64,000 nt of DNA from Nannocystis pusilla (GCF_026626665.1 NZ_JAPNKE010000002.1:11304001-11368000), one strand, 5' to 3'. Numbered from the stretch's first letter, positions 8,447-16,424 are shown. Notes: generated from the letters alone by a model not told the origin. Numbers and translations: made by a program.

Positions 8447-9394
8447 TCACGCGCCGCGCTGGGCCCGATGCGCGACGAGAGCGTCGCACAGCGGGCCGCG
8501 GATGTCGACGCCGGCGCGCGCCTCGAAGCCGAGGAACATCGCCGAGGGGTTCAGCTCGAGGATCTTGTAGCGGCCGTGGCGGTCGGCCTTGATGTCCATG
8601 CCGGTGTAGCGCAGGCCGATGATCTCGGCCGCGCGCACGCACTCGCGCGCGACCGCGTCGTCGAGCGCGATGGGGTCGATGCGCTGCTCGTGCTGGCGGA
8701 AGTCGATCGCATCGGTGACGATCCGCAGGGCGCACACGACTCGGCCGTCGATCACGTAGACGCGCACGTCGTCGCCGGGCAGCAGCTCCTGGAAGCACAC
8801 CGGCGCGGCGCGCAGCTTGTCGAGGCGCTCGTCCGTGAGGTCCTTCGCCTCGACCTTGCGGGTGGCCGCGCCGCCGGCGACCGGCTTGTAGACGACGGCG
8901 CCGTGGACGTCGCAGAACCGCCGCACTGCCGCCGGATCGTTGCTCCACAGGGTGGCCGGCACCGGCAGGCCGGCGGCCTGCAGCAGCGCGAGCTGGTACG
9001 GCTTGGTGATGTTGTGGCCGTTCGACGAGGGGTTGTAGAACGCGGCGCCCTGGGCCTCCCAGCGCAGCAAGATCGCCGACAGCAGGGTCGAGCGCTCGCG
9101 GAACGCCAGGGTCGTGCGCCGCCAGTCCTCCTTCATCGCCTCGTCGGCGTCGACGCCGTAGGCGGCCGGGCTCTGGTAGAGGCTGCGCACGTACACGGCC
9201 GCGGGACGGCCGATCCGCCGGCCCTCGATCACGATGTCCCCGGGCGCCTCGCCCAGGGCGATCGGCAGGTCCTCCGGGAAGCGCTGGGCGTCGAGCACCA
9301 CCGGCTCGCAGCCGCGGGCGCGCACGCCCTCGAAGACGGCGGCGGCGTGCGGGTCGGCGAGCGCGCCGACGATGACGATCGGTGAATCGGACAT
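8447..9394 (-). CDS. psnB: Graspetide synthetase, ATP-grasp ester ligase (PsnB-like)
   Basis: This 315-residue protein has the RimK/MvdD-type ATP-grasp layout: N-terminal domain with MSDSPIVIVGAL and YVRSLYQSP, a nucleotide-binding lysine region (AVVYKPVAGGAATRKVEA), CFQELLPGDDVRVYVIDGRV, and the metal-binding end YTGMDIKADRHGRYKILELN with NPSAMF. Enzymes of this group use ATP to join Thr or Ser hydroxyls to Glu or Asp side chains as macrolactones. The product call rests on the precursor 98 bp upstream, whose TTxxxxEE cores match the plesiocin group. No clear ribosome site precedes the ATG. The gene overlaps the adaptor's possible first GTG, consistent with coupled translation. Confidence 0.93.
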   Translation of the reverse strand: MSDSPIVIVGALADPHAAAVFEGVRARGCEPVVLDAQRFPEDLPIALGEAPGDIVIEGRRIGRPAAVYVRSLYQSPAAYGVDADEAMKEDWRRTTLAFRERSTLLSAILLRWEAQGAAFYNPSSNGHNITKPYQLALLQAAGLPVPATLWSNDPAAVRRFCDVHGAVVYKPVAGGAATRKVEAKDLTDERLDKLRAAPVCFQELLPGDDVRVYVIDGRVVCALRIVTDAIDFRQHEQRIDPIALDDAVARECVRAAEIIGLRYTGMDIKADRHGRYKILELNPSAMFLGFEARAGVDIRGPLCDALVAHRAQRGA

Positions 9395-9449
9395 GGGAAA
9401 ATCGCCAGAAGGTAAGAGGTTGCAGGTGCAAGGAAGCGGCGAGCGAGGG

Positions 9450-9481
9450 ACGCCGGGGGCAGCGGAGGCCGCCCCCGGCGT
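9450..9481 (-). terminator. GC-rich hairpin between precursor and synthetase genes (attenuator candidate)
   Basis: ACGCCGGGGGC and GCCCCCGGCGT form a perfect 11-bp stem around a 10-nt loop, starting 10 nt after the precursor stop. No U-tract follows. In RiPP operons a hairpin here often lets only some transcripts read on into the enzyme genes or protects the precursor mRNA; that role is inferred. Confidence 0.65.
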
Positions 9482-9491
9482 CGGCGAGGGG

Positions 9492-9713
9492 TTACTCCTC
9501 GCCCAGCGCCTTCGTGGTCGGGCCGTCCTCCTCGCCGAGGGCGAGGGTGGTCATCGGCGGGTCCTCCTCGCCGATGGCGAGCGTGGTCGGCTCCGGCCCC
9601 TCCTCGCCGATGGCGAGGGTGGTGTAGATCGGGCCCTTGCCGCCGGTGACCTGGCCGAGGTCCTCGATGAACAGGTCCTTCAGCTGCTTCTTGCTCTTCT
9701 TGTCGTTCTTCAT
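9492..9713 (-). CDS. psnA: Plesiocin-like graspetide precursor, four TTxxxxEE cores
   Basis: This 73-residue peptide starts at the ATG at 9713, with AGAGAG about 5 nt upstream; an 11-residue longer start is less likely. Leader residues 1-25 are Lys-rich and contain LFIEDL (14-19), the recognition motif I recall from plesiocin leaders, then VTGG (22-25) for C39 cleavage. Four cores follow: TTLAIGEE (31-38), TTLAIGEE (43-50), TTLALGEE (55-62) and TTKALGEE (66-73), spaced 12, 12 and 11 residues. In the plesiocin group each TTxxxxEE becomes a bicyclic hairpin with two Thr-Glu esters, and the product inhibits serine proteases. The last core has Lys where the others have Leu, and the protein ends on its last Glu. 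Confidence 0.95.
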   Translation of the reverse strand: MKNDKKSKKQLKDLFIEDLGQVTGGKGPIYTTLAIGEEGPEPTTLAIGEEDPPMTTLALGEEDGPTTKALGEE

Positions 9714-9763
9714 GACGTTCTCTCTTCTATTGCGGGTAATGACCAAAGGAATGGTGGACGGAC

Positions 9764-9791
9764 GCGCATTCGTCCGCGCGTACGAATGCGC
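9764..9791. promoter_or_regulatory. Perfect 10-bp dyad upstream of the graspetide precursor
   Basis: GCGCATTCGT (9764-9773) and ACGAATGCGC (9782-9791) are exact inverted copies with an 8-bp spacer, about 50 bp upstream of the precursor ATG. It could be an operator for a dimeric regulator or a 5'-leader hairpin. No regulator gene lies beside it. Confidence 0.55.
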
Positions 9792-10451
9792 TCACTCGAA
9801 GGCGCCATTCGCGCCCGCGAAGCGGTACTGAGAATGCACGATCGGCCTCGTCCAGGCACCATTATTTTTTCACCGCCGCGTCCGCTCATAGTCACGCCGA
9901 TCTCGGACCGATATTCGTGATCCGTCGACGAGGACGGTGCAACACCGCCCCCAACGCTGTTCCGTGTGCGGCCCTAGGCCCCCACATGTGTACACTTCGC
10001 GCGCATTCTCGGGATTGCGATGTGTGTATCTCCGCCCTCCCGCGGGGGGACCGCGCATTGCGCGACGAACGCGACCGGTGAATTCCCCGATCACCGGAGG
10101 TCACCCGATCGCTGAATCATGGTCGTGATCGAGGTCACCGCAATCGATCGGCGGCGACGTGTCCGACCGGCCGGGTCGGCGGACATAGCCACGAGAGCGC
10201 CGCTCCGTGCAGCGAAGCGGCGTCCGAGCCGGACGGCGGGCGGACATCGCGGGGCCCGCCCGACCGGCGCTCGCGGGCGCCCTGCCGTGAATGCGTTTCG
10301 CGCAGTATGACCATAGTGTCAGATTGGCGATCGCCCGCGGTTCCCGCCAGCGGGCTCGACCGTGCGGGCCAGCGACCCCGACCGCGGCCCGCCGGCACCG
10401 TTCGACGATCGCGGGCTTCTGCGGCGGACGGGAGTCCGCTACGCTTTCGCC
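9792..10451. other. Divergent intergenic region, graspetide operon / OmpA-like gene
   Basis: This region should hold the promoters of both flanking operons. An AT-rich patch at 9860-9870 (ATTATTTTTT) stands out in otherwise GC-rich DNA and could be part of the graspetide promoter. No clear gene or CATG-N10 repeat was found. Confidence 0.4.
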
Positions 10452-11246
10452 ATGCCGAACAAGCAACTCCGTGCAGTCGTCGCGATCGCGGCATTCATGG
10501 CAGGTTCCGCCTGCGGCGCGCAGCAACCGGCCGGCTCGGCCCCGGGGCCCGCGGCCGACCGCGGACCGGACCCGCGGGTGCAGGGGCTCGAGGAGGAGCT
10601 CGGAACGACCAAGCGCGAGCTCGAGGCGCTGAAGTTCGAGAGCGAGCAGCTGCGCAAGTCGGAGACCGAGCTCAAGGTCAAGGCCGACGAGGCCGAGGCG
10701 CTGCAGAAGAAGCTGACCGAGGTGGTCGGCAAGTTCGGCGACGTGACCACCGAAGACGGGATGGTCCGCGTCGAGCTGATCGACAAGATCCTGTTCCCCG
10801 TGGGCGAGGCCGACCTGACCGACAACGGCCGCGAGGTGCTGGCGCAGGTCGGCGCGGCCCTGAAGGACATCGAGGACAAGCAAGTGTGGGTTCAGGGGCA
10901 CACCGACGACTCGCCGATCGTGATCCGCAAGCCGAAGAAAGGCGAGGAGGCGAAGGCCAAGAAGGGCGACAAGAACGCCAAGGACGCGAAGGTCGATCCC
11001 AAGGCCGCGAAAGGCGAGGCGCCGCCCGAGCCCAACGACGCGGTGCTGCCGTTCGTCACCAACTGGGAGCTGTCGGCCGCGCGCGCGCTGACCGTCGTCC
11101 ACTACCTGCAGGACGAGGCGAAGATCGATCCGTCGCGCCTGGCCGCGGTGGCCTTCGGTCAGTACCGCCCGAGCAGCAAGTCGAAGGCGAAGAACCGCCG
11201 CATCGAGATCGTGCTGTACCCGCGGGCCAAGCTGGCGCCGAAGTGA
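10452..11246 (+). CDS. OmpA/MotB-family peptidoglycan-binding lipoprotein
   Basis: This 264-residue lipoprotein has lipobox FMAGSAC, a coiled coil of about 60 residues (EEELGTTKRELEALKFESEQ onward) and a C-terminal OmpA-like domain. The domain carries ILFPVGEADLTDNGREVL, WVQGHTDDSPI and the NWELSAARALTVVHYL / RIEIVLYP ends. A 45-residue Lys/Ala-rich insert (PKKGEEAKAKKGDKNAKDAK) splits the OmpA domain before NWELS. The protein is expected to sit in the outer membrane and grip peptidoglycan, as Pal-like or MotB-like proteins do. The ATG at 10452 was chosen because it starts the signal peptide; an upstream in-frame ATG at 10362 would hide it. Confidence 0.88.
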   Translation: MPNKQLRAVVAIAAFMAGSACGAQQPAGSAPGPAADRGPDPRVQGLEEELGTTKRELEALKFESEQLRKSETELKVKADEAEALQKKLTEVVGKFGDVTTEDGMVRVELIDKILFPVGEADLTDNGREVLAQVGAALKDIEDKQVWVQGHTDDSPIVIRKPKKGEEAKAKKGDKNAKDAKVDPKAAKGEAPPEPNDAVLPFVTNWELSAARALTVVHYLQDEAKIDPSRLAAVAFGQYRPSSKSKAKNRRIEIVLYPRAKLAPK

Positions 11247-11426
11247 GATGACGGTGCGAGAGCGTCCGCGTGACCGCGCCGGGCGCTCTGCTTCGTCGCG
11301 ATCGAGCGCGGACGTGGATGTACTCGGCACCTCTCGGTGCCGTCGACGGTCGTGTCCGCGACGAGCGTCCGCGTGGCGGTGACCTCGAGCCCGGCGCCGG
11401 CGAGCGCCTGCGATAGACTGCGAGGG

Positions 11427-12542
11427 ATGACCGAGGCGACGCGTGCGGCGAAGAGCAGGCGCGGTGAGGCGACGGGGCGGACGCGCGGCGTGACGGGGGC
11501 GGCGGCGAAGCGAGGCGGTGAGGGCGTGACCGCGAGCGAGGCGAAGCGCACCGCGAAGGCCAAGCGTGGTGAAGCAGGCGCGGCGACGCGAGTGACGGGG
11601 GCGGCGGCGAAGCGAGGCGGTGAGGTCGGGCCCGCGAGCGAGGCGAAGCGCACCGCGAAGGCCAAGCGTGGAGAGTCAGGCGCGGCGACGCGAGGCGGGA
11701 AAGCTGCGAGCAAGGTGACGGGTGCGGCGGCGAAGCGAGGCGGCGAGGTCGGGCCCGCGAGCAAGGCGAAGCGTGATGGCGAGGCGAAGCGCACCGCGAA
11801 GGCCAAGCCGGGTGAATCAGTCGCGGCGAAGCGAGGCGGCAAGGCGACGCGTGCCGCGAGCGGGCGGGTCGAGTCAGTCGCGGGCAAGCGACGCGACAAG
11901 GCTGCGAGCGAGGCCACGCGCGTCGCGGCGAAGCATCCGTTCCCGTTCTTCGGCGCCGGTCTGGCCAGCTACTTCGAGTGGGGCAGCCTTTACGTGTGGT
12001 TCGAGGAGCCGCCGCCGCGGGCGGCCCGGGCGGGGCTCGTGCGGGCGATCCCCGAGCCGTTCCGCCGCGCGGCGGAGTGGGGCAGCTCCGTGCTGTACGC
12101 CGGCAGCGGCGATCAATTCATCAATCTGCACATCTGCATGGCCTATGCGGCGCTCGGCGATCCGCGCTCGATCGATCCCGACGACGACGACGGGTCGTTC
12201 GGCTTCGGCGTCGGCCGGCCGTTCCCCAACCTTCGTCAGAGCCGCGCCTTCGAGGCCGACCTGCGCGCGTGGCTGCTGGACCTGCATCGTCGGCACCCGA
12301 TCGCCTTCGTCGCGCGCCGCGAGGACGGTGAAGCCGGGGGCACGCAGCTCGACGCCTGGCATCGCTGGAGCCTCGGTCGCTTCGCGGATGTCGTGCTGCC
12401 GCGCTGGCAGGCGCACCACCGCAAGCCGCCGCACCGCCTGGCCGACTGGGCGCTGCGGGTGGCGCTGGACCTGGCCCTCGACTCGCCGATCGCCGACCAG
12501 GTGCCGGCCGCGGCGAAGGCCTGGTGCGATCGCGCGGGTTAG
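11427..12542 (+). CDS. Unknown protein with a histone-H1-like repetitive tail
   Basis: The ATG at 11427 follows GAGGG. The first ~170 of 371 residues are almost only Ala, Lys, Arg, Gly, Glu, Thr and Ser, built from degenerate repeats with phrases like VTGAAAKRGGE and EAKRTAKAKRGE, as in eukaryotic H1 tails and some bacterial DNA-binding proteins. The remaining ~200 residues form a globular domain beginning HPFPFFGAGLASYFEWGSLY and containing LHICMAYAALGDPRSIDPDD; I do not recognise it. The basic tail suggests nucleic-acid binding, but this is inference. The DNA repeats are 102 and 123 bp apart. Confidence 0.75.
   Translation: MTEATRAAKSRRGEATGRTRGVTGAAAKRGGEGVTASEAKRTAKAKRGEAGAATRVTGAAAKRGGEVGPASEAKRTAKAKRGESGAATRGGKAASKVTGAAAKRGGEVGPASKAKRDGEAKRTAKAKPGESVAAKRGGKATRAASGRVESVAGKRRDKAASEATRVAAKHPFPFFGAGLASYFEWGSLYVWFEEPPPRAARAGLVRAIPEPFRRAAEWGSSVLYAGSGDQFINLHICMAYAALGDPRSIDPDDDDGSFGFGVGRPFPNLRQSRAFEADLRAWLLDLHRRHPIAFVARREDGEAGGTQLDAWHRWSLGRFADVVLPRWQAHHRKPPHRLADWALRVALDLALDSPIADQVPAAAKAWCDRAG
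11491..11770 (+). repeat. Direct repeats coding the basic tail
   Basis: Copies of a block starting TGACGGGGGCGGCGGCGAAG begin near 11491, 11593 and 11716 (third copy with one change), separated by 102 and 123 bp, both multiples of three. They keep the reading frame, so tail length can change without breaking the protein. Confidence 0.7.
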
Positions 12543-13048
12543 CCGCGGCGAGCGACCGGTCGCGGCACACGGCCGAGATCGGGCCGCGTGATTCGCGGTG
12601 GCGTCGGGGCAGCTCTTGGCCGACTGGCGGAGGCGGGGGCGGCCCCGGGGTGATTCGCGGGGTGTCGGGGCGTCCCTGCTCGGCGAATCACCAGGGCCCG
12701 CGCTGTTCCGCCGGAAGCCGGCGGCCTTGGCCGAAGGGGCCGCCGCGGGGCGGCTCCTGGCCGTGGGAGGCGGGCGACTGGCGATCCCGGCGACCCGGTC
12801 GGCCGGTCGACGGAGGACCATCGCCGACCGGTCATCGATGTCGGTGTCGGGCCGCGCGAGCCGCGGCGGAGCGGTCCGATCGCCGGGCCGCGTCACGCCT
12901 CGCGGACGGCGTTCGCCGGGCCGGGAGCGACTCTGCGCATCGGCTGGGGGCGGGGCCCGGCGATCCCGGGGCGAAGCCCGCGAGTCGCGCGAGCGGGATG
13001 TCGCCGGCCGGCGTCGCCGACGAGCGTCAGGCGTGGCATGCTGGGAGC
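12543..13048. other. Gene-free stretch, extremely GC-rich
   Basis: This lies between two plus-strand genes. Long Arg-rich frames on both strands have no believable start, codon pattern or domain and were dismissed. No repeat of the CATG-N10 type or terminator-like hairpin was recognised. Confidence 0.4.
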
Positions 13049-13825
13049 ATGAAGGGCCGGTGCCTCGGGCTCGCGGCGCTGGCGGCGACGGTCCTGTCGC
13101 TGCCGGGCTGCCCCATGCCCCTGGAGAGCCCCGAGACCTCGCCTCCGCCGCCTGCCAGCGCCTACGACGTGCTGGCCGACCGCTGCGATCGGGGCGACGG
13201 GCCGGCGTGCGTCGAGATGGCGGCGCAGTACCGCGAGCTCGGCGAGCTGCCGCTGGCGGCCGCGTACGCCCGCCGGGCCTGCGACCTGGCCAGCCCGTTC
13301 GGCTGCGCCGCGCTGGCCCGGGCGTTCGAGCGCGGCGAGGGGCTGCAGCGCGACCCGGCCGCGGCGACGTCGCTGTACGTGTCCGCCTGTCTCGGAGGAC
13401 ATGCCCCTTCGTGCATCTCGGCGGCGGCGGGCCTCGGCGAGCCGGACGCGGGCGAGTTCATGCGCCGGGGCTGCGGCGCCGAGCCGGTGCTGTGCCCGGC
13501 CCGCCGCGAGCCGGCGTTCATCGGCGTCGACCCGCTCGACCAGGCCAACGTGGTGCTCGCCATGGCCGAGCGCCGGCTCGAGCTCGGCGACTGCTATCGC
13601 CGCTCGCTCGCGCGCCAGCTGACGCTGCACGGCCGCGTGGCCCTCGAGATCGCCATCGCCGGCGACGGTCGCGCTCGCGCGGTGGCCATCCTCGAGAACA
13701 TCCGCGAGGCGCCCGAGGTCGGCGCCTGCGTGGCCGACATCGCCGCCTCCACGCTGTATCCGCCGACCACCTCCGGCGAGATCGCCGTGATCCCGTGGCG
13801 GGTGCTGTTCGAGCCGGGACGGTGA
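13049..13825 (+). CDS. Sel1/TPR-like lipoprotein with AgmX/PglI-type C-terminal domain
   Basis: This 258-residue lipoprotein has lipobox LSLPGC. Short Cys-containing helical repeats of Sel1 type follow: DRCDRGDGPACVEMAAQYR, RACDLASPFGCAALARAFER. The last ~90 residues resemble the AgmX/PglI or TonB-like C-terminal domain common in myxobacteria (LTLHGRVALEIAIAGDGRA, NIREAPEVGACVADIAAST, LYPPTT). The start at 13049 follows GGGAG. Oddly, a CATG-N10 unit (CCTG TCTCGGAGGA CATG, 13386-13403) lies inside the coding region and encodes part of SACLGGHAPS, so a repeat seems to have been tolerated in a loop between Sel1 units. Confidence 0.8.
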   Translation: MKGRCLGLAALAATVLSLPGCPMPLESPETSPPPPASAYDVLADRCDRGDGPACVEMAAQYRELGELPLAAAYARRACDLASPFGCAALARAFERGEGLQRDPAAATSLYVSACLGGHAPSCISAAAGLGEPDAGEFMRRGCGAEPVLCPARREPAFIGVDPLDQANVVLAMAERRLELGDCYRRSLARQLTLHGRVALEIAIAGDGRARAVAILENIREAPEVGACVADIAASTLYPPTTSGEIAVIPWRVLFEPGR

Positions 13826-13847
13826 GCCGAACGGGCGATCGGCAGGG

Positions 13848-13893
13848 CATGCCCGATCGGGCATGTCCGAAGATGCATGTCCGAAGGTGCAGG
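13848..13893. repeat. CATG-N10 array, three spacers
   Basis: CATG at 13848, 13862 and 13876 and CAGG at 13890, all 14 bp apart. The first spacer, CCCGATCGGG, is a perfect 10-bp palindrome. It starts 22 bp after the stop of the Sel1-like lipoprotein gene. Confidence 0.85.
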
Positions 13894-14050
13894 CACTGTT
13901 CCGCCGCGGTTCGTCGACGCCGGGCGTTTCCAGGTCCGACCGGGACGTTCGCGGAGCGGGCTTGACGCCGTTCTCCTCGGATTGACGGCACCCCGCCGCT
14001 CGTGGCCGTGGAGGCGCTCGATTCGCGAGCGCCGAACGGGGTCTCTTGAA

Positions 14051-14068
14051 TATGTCTTTTCAGACATG
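14051..14068. repeat. Single TATG-N10-CATG unit
   Basis: TATG TCTTTTCAGA CATG. It is in the 13894-14261 gap, which otherwise holds only the presumed promoter of the next lipoprotein gene. Confidence 0.65.
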
Positions 14069-14261
14069 TATTGCGATTCTCGAAGAATCGCCGAAAATAC
14101 GCAGTTCGGTGATTCGTCCGGACCACCGGCGGCCGTTCACGCGCCGCGATCGTGCGTCCCGCCACCACGTCGCGCGCCTGCGCCCGCGCGAATGTCGAGC
14201 CGCGTCACACTGCAGGTCGTCCGTGCTGGCGCGGCCGGCGATCGGCGATACGTTCGCTGTG

Positions 14262-14903
14262 ATGATTCGCCTGCGCTTGACCTGCTCTGCAGCGCTGCTG
14301 GTCACAGGTCCGACGCTGGTCGGCTGCGTGGCCGAGAAGAACCTCGACGTCGCCGGTGCGAGCGAGGGCGGGAGCGAGACGGACACCACCACGAGCCCGG
14401 CGTGGCCGGGGACCGGCGGGGCCAGCCTCGCGGCCGGCGGAAGCGGGTCGACCACCACCACGGGGGAGCCCGAAGAGCCGCCGACCGGTGGGTCCACGGG
14501 CGCGGCCGAGACCTCGACCGGCGAGTCCGCGAGCAGCACGAGCACCACGACGGACGACACGAGCGGCAGCTCGGGCGAGGACGTGCCCGCGCCGCTGAGC
14601 TTTGCCACCGACATCCAGCCGATCTTCGCCGACTATTGCACCTGCCACGGCGACGGCCAGCCCGAGCCGGATCTCGGGGTCGGTCGGGCCTACGACAACA
14701 TCGTCGGCGTGCCCTCGAACGACGTGAAGGGGATGCTCCTGGTCGCGCCCGGCGCGTACGAGGACAGCTACTTGTGGCACAAGATCGCCGGCAGCCACAG
14801 CCAGGTCGGCGGCGCGGGCAAGCGCATGCCGCCGAACGACGAGCTGCAGCCGGGAGACATGGCGGCGATCCAGCAGTGGATCGTCGAGGGCGCGCTGCCG
14901 TGA
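14262..14903 (+). CDS. Cytochrome-like secreted lipoprotein with CxCH motif
   Basis: This 213-residue lipoprotein has signal MIRLRLTCSAALLVTGPTLVGC, about 80 residues of Ser/Thr/Gly/Glu linker, then a compact domain. The domain has FATDIQPIFADYCTCHGDGQ, LLVAPGAYEDSYLWHKI, KRMPPND and IQQWIVEGALP. The framework is that of small cytochrome c-like domains in planctomycete/myxobacterial surface proteins, where MPP near the end supports the methionine ligand. The expected CxxCH heme site is CTCH, one residue short. The DNA (TGC ACC TGC CAC) is clear, so this is not a frame problem; heme may be bound differently or not at all. The ATG at 14262 is chosen by the signal peptide. Confidence 0.75.
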   Translation: MIRLRLTCSAALLVTGPTLVGCVAEKNLDVAGASEGGSETDTTTSPAWPGTGGASLAAGGSGSTTTTGEPEEPPTGGSTGAAETSTGESASSTSTTTDDTSGSSGEDVPAPLSFATDIQPIFADYCTCHGDGQPEPDLGVGRAYDNIVGVPSNDVKGMLLVAPGAYEDSYLWHKIAGSHSQVGGAGKRMPPNDELQPGDMAAIQQWIVEGALP

Positions 14904-15197
14904 GTCGGCCTCGCGGGTCTTGGATCACGAGGTGGGGCGGATCGGCGGATCGTCGAGGGCGCGCGGCCCGGTGAGCAGCGCTTCGGCGGCGAGCGGCCGC
15001 TCTCTCTCGCCAGCGAGTGGTGTGTCGAGACGCGAGCCGTGCGGTGGCCGGAGCTCCGGGCGCGTCAGGACCCTCGCGGCGCGCGTGCCGTCCCCAAACA
15101 CGGGTCCGGGGCGCGCCCAGGCGGCGGGGTGGGAGGGGCTGCCCGGCGTCGCTCGCGCGACCCTGCGCCGCGCGGCTTGCGTTACCATCGCGGCCGC

Positions 15198-16316
15198 ATG
15201 CGAGGCGCAGTTCTCTTCAACGGCAACGCCGAGACCGTCGACGCGCTGGTGCAGACGGCGGCGCCGCTCCTGCTGTCGTCCCGGCACGAAGATCCCGAGG
15301 TCGCGCGGTCGCGGCGGGTCGTGCTCGTCACCGCCGCCTGGGGCGAAGGGGAGCACGACGAGGGGCACGTCAAGCGGTCGCTCAACGGCATCGGCCTGCC
15401 CTCGCACTACGAGGACGGCTACGACACCAACCTGGTCAACCTCTCGCTGCTCCACGAGGTCCGCGCGCTCGCGCGTACCGCCCCGCGGCTGCTCGCGGCG
15501 TGGCACGAGGAGCGCCGGATCGCCGAGATGGCGCGGGCCTTCTACCTCGAGCACAACGCCCACCTGATCCAGCTGTTCCGCCGCACTCTGGCGGTCGCCA
15601 AGCGCGAGGATCCGACGATCACGGTCGCGCGCCTCGCCGGCGATCAGGGCCACTACGGCCACGGCGGCAAGCTGCTGCGCTACACGCTGTCGCGCGAGCT
15701 GCGGCACGCGCTCGACACGCTCGAGGCGAACGACGACCACCTGGTGAGCCTGCTCGACCAGATCGAGCAGCGCACCTTCGACGCGGTGGGCCTGCACTAC
15801 GACCCGGCCTGGCGCGCCGCGCAGCAGCGGCTGGAGCGGCGGATCCTCTCGGCCAACAGCATCATCCTGTTCGGCGGCCACCTCGACCTGCTGCTCGACG
15901 CGCTGCGGTTCTTCCGCCTGCGCGACGCCCTGGCGGAGGCGCTGCGCCGCGGCACCCAGCTGGTGGCGATGTCGGCCGGGGCGATGGTGCTGTGCGAGCG
16001 GGTCATCATCTACGACGACTTCGCCACCAAGCGGCGCGACTTCCAGCTCTACGACCGCGGCCTCGCGCTGGTCCGCGACATCCAGCTGTTCCCCCACTGC
16101 ACCGAGCGGATCCAGACCGACGACCCGGACAACCTGTCCTACCTCGCGCGCCGCTTCCGCCACCACGCCTGCGTCGGCCTCAACCAGCGCTCGTTCCTGC
16201 TGTTCGAGCTCGGGCCGCACCGGGCCGCCAGCGTCGGCGCGGACGACTGCGTGATCGTGTTCGACCCCAGCGGCCGCAAGCTCAGCTACCACCGCGGCGA
16301 GGTCATCCGCATGTGA
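15198..16316 (+). CDS. Peptidase E / cyanophycinase-like (class I GAT fold) protein
   Basis: This 372-residue protein has no signal peptide and is probably cytoplasmic. The C-terminal half shows SIILFGGHLDLLLDALRFF and TQLVAMSAGAMVLCERVIIY. The Ser in MSAGAM sits where the S51 nucleophile lies in dipeptidase E and cyanophycinase, and FPHCTERIQ supplies a possible catalytic His. The N-terminal ~190 residues start MRGAVLFNGNAETVDALVQ and are mostly helical with no domain I recognise. Exact substrate unknown; S51 relatives hydrolyse Asp dipeptides or cyanophycin. It is followed by a long CATG-N10 array and converges with the next gene. Confidence 0.7.
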   Translation: MRGAVLFNGNAETVDALVQTAAPLLLSSRHEDPEVARSRRVVLVTAAWGEGEHDEGHVKRSLNGIGLPSHYEDGYDTNLVNLSLLHEVRALARTAPRLLAAWHEERRIAEMARAFYLEHNAHLIQLFRRTLAVAKREDPTITVARLAGDQGHYGHGGKLLRYTLSRELRHALDTLEANDDHLVSLLDQIEQRTFDAVGLHYDPAWRAAQQRLERRILSANSIILFGGHLDLLLDALRFFRLRDALAEALRRGTQLVAMSAGAMVLCERVIIYDDFATKRRDFQLYDRGLALVRDIQLFPHCTERIQTDDPDNLSYLARRFRHHACVGLNQRSFLLFELGPHRAASVGADDCVIVFDPSGRKLSYHRGEVIRM

Positions 16317-16327
16317 CGCGGCGGCGC

Positions 16328-16401
16328 CGTGTCCCCGGGGACATGCCTCGGAGAGCATGTCCTGAAGGACATTCTCTGAAGAGCATGTCCTCGCGGTCAT
16401 G
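16328..16401. repeat. CATG-N10 array, five spacers, between convergent genes
   Basis: Boundaries CGTG, CATG, CATG, CATT, CATG and CATG start at 16328, 16342, 16356, 16370, 16384 and 16398, all 14 bp apart. Spacers are TCCCCGGGGA, CCTCGGAGAG, TCCTGAAGGA, CTCTGAAGAG and TCCTCGCGGT. Four keep self-complementary arms of at least three bases while differing in sequence. It fills the gap between two convergent stops (16316 and 16425). Confidence 0.93.
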
Positions 16402-16424
16402 AGCCCCGGCGGCTCGACTCCGGC

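Noticed and set aside
4245..9431. A single very long minus-strand open frame of about 1,730 codons
   Set aside because: It is an Arg/Pro-rich shadow that only agrees with real genes at its ends; the graspetide operon genes lie in other frames with domains and start sites.
12543..13048. A gene on either strand in this gap
   Set aside because: Available frames are Arg/Gly/Pro-rich, lack ribosome sites and show no domain or native codon pattern.
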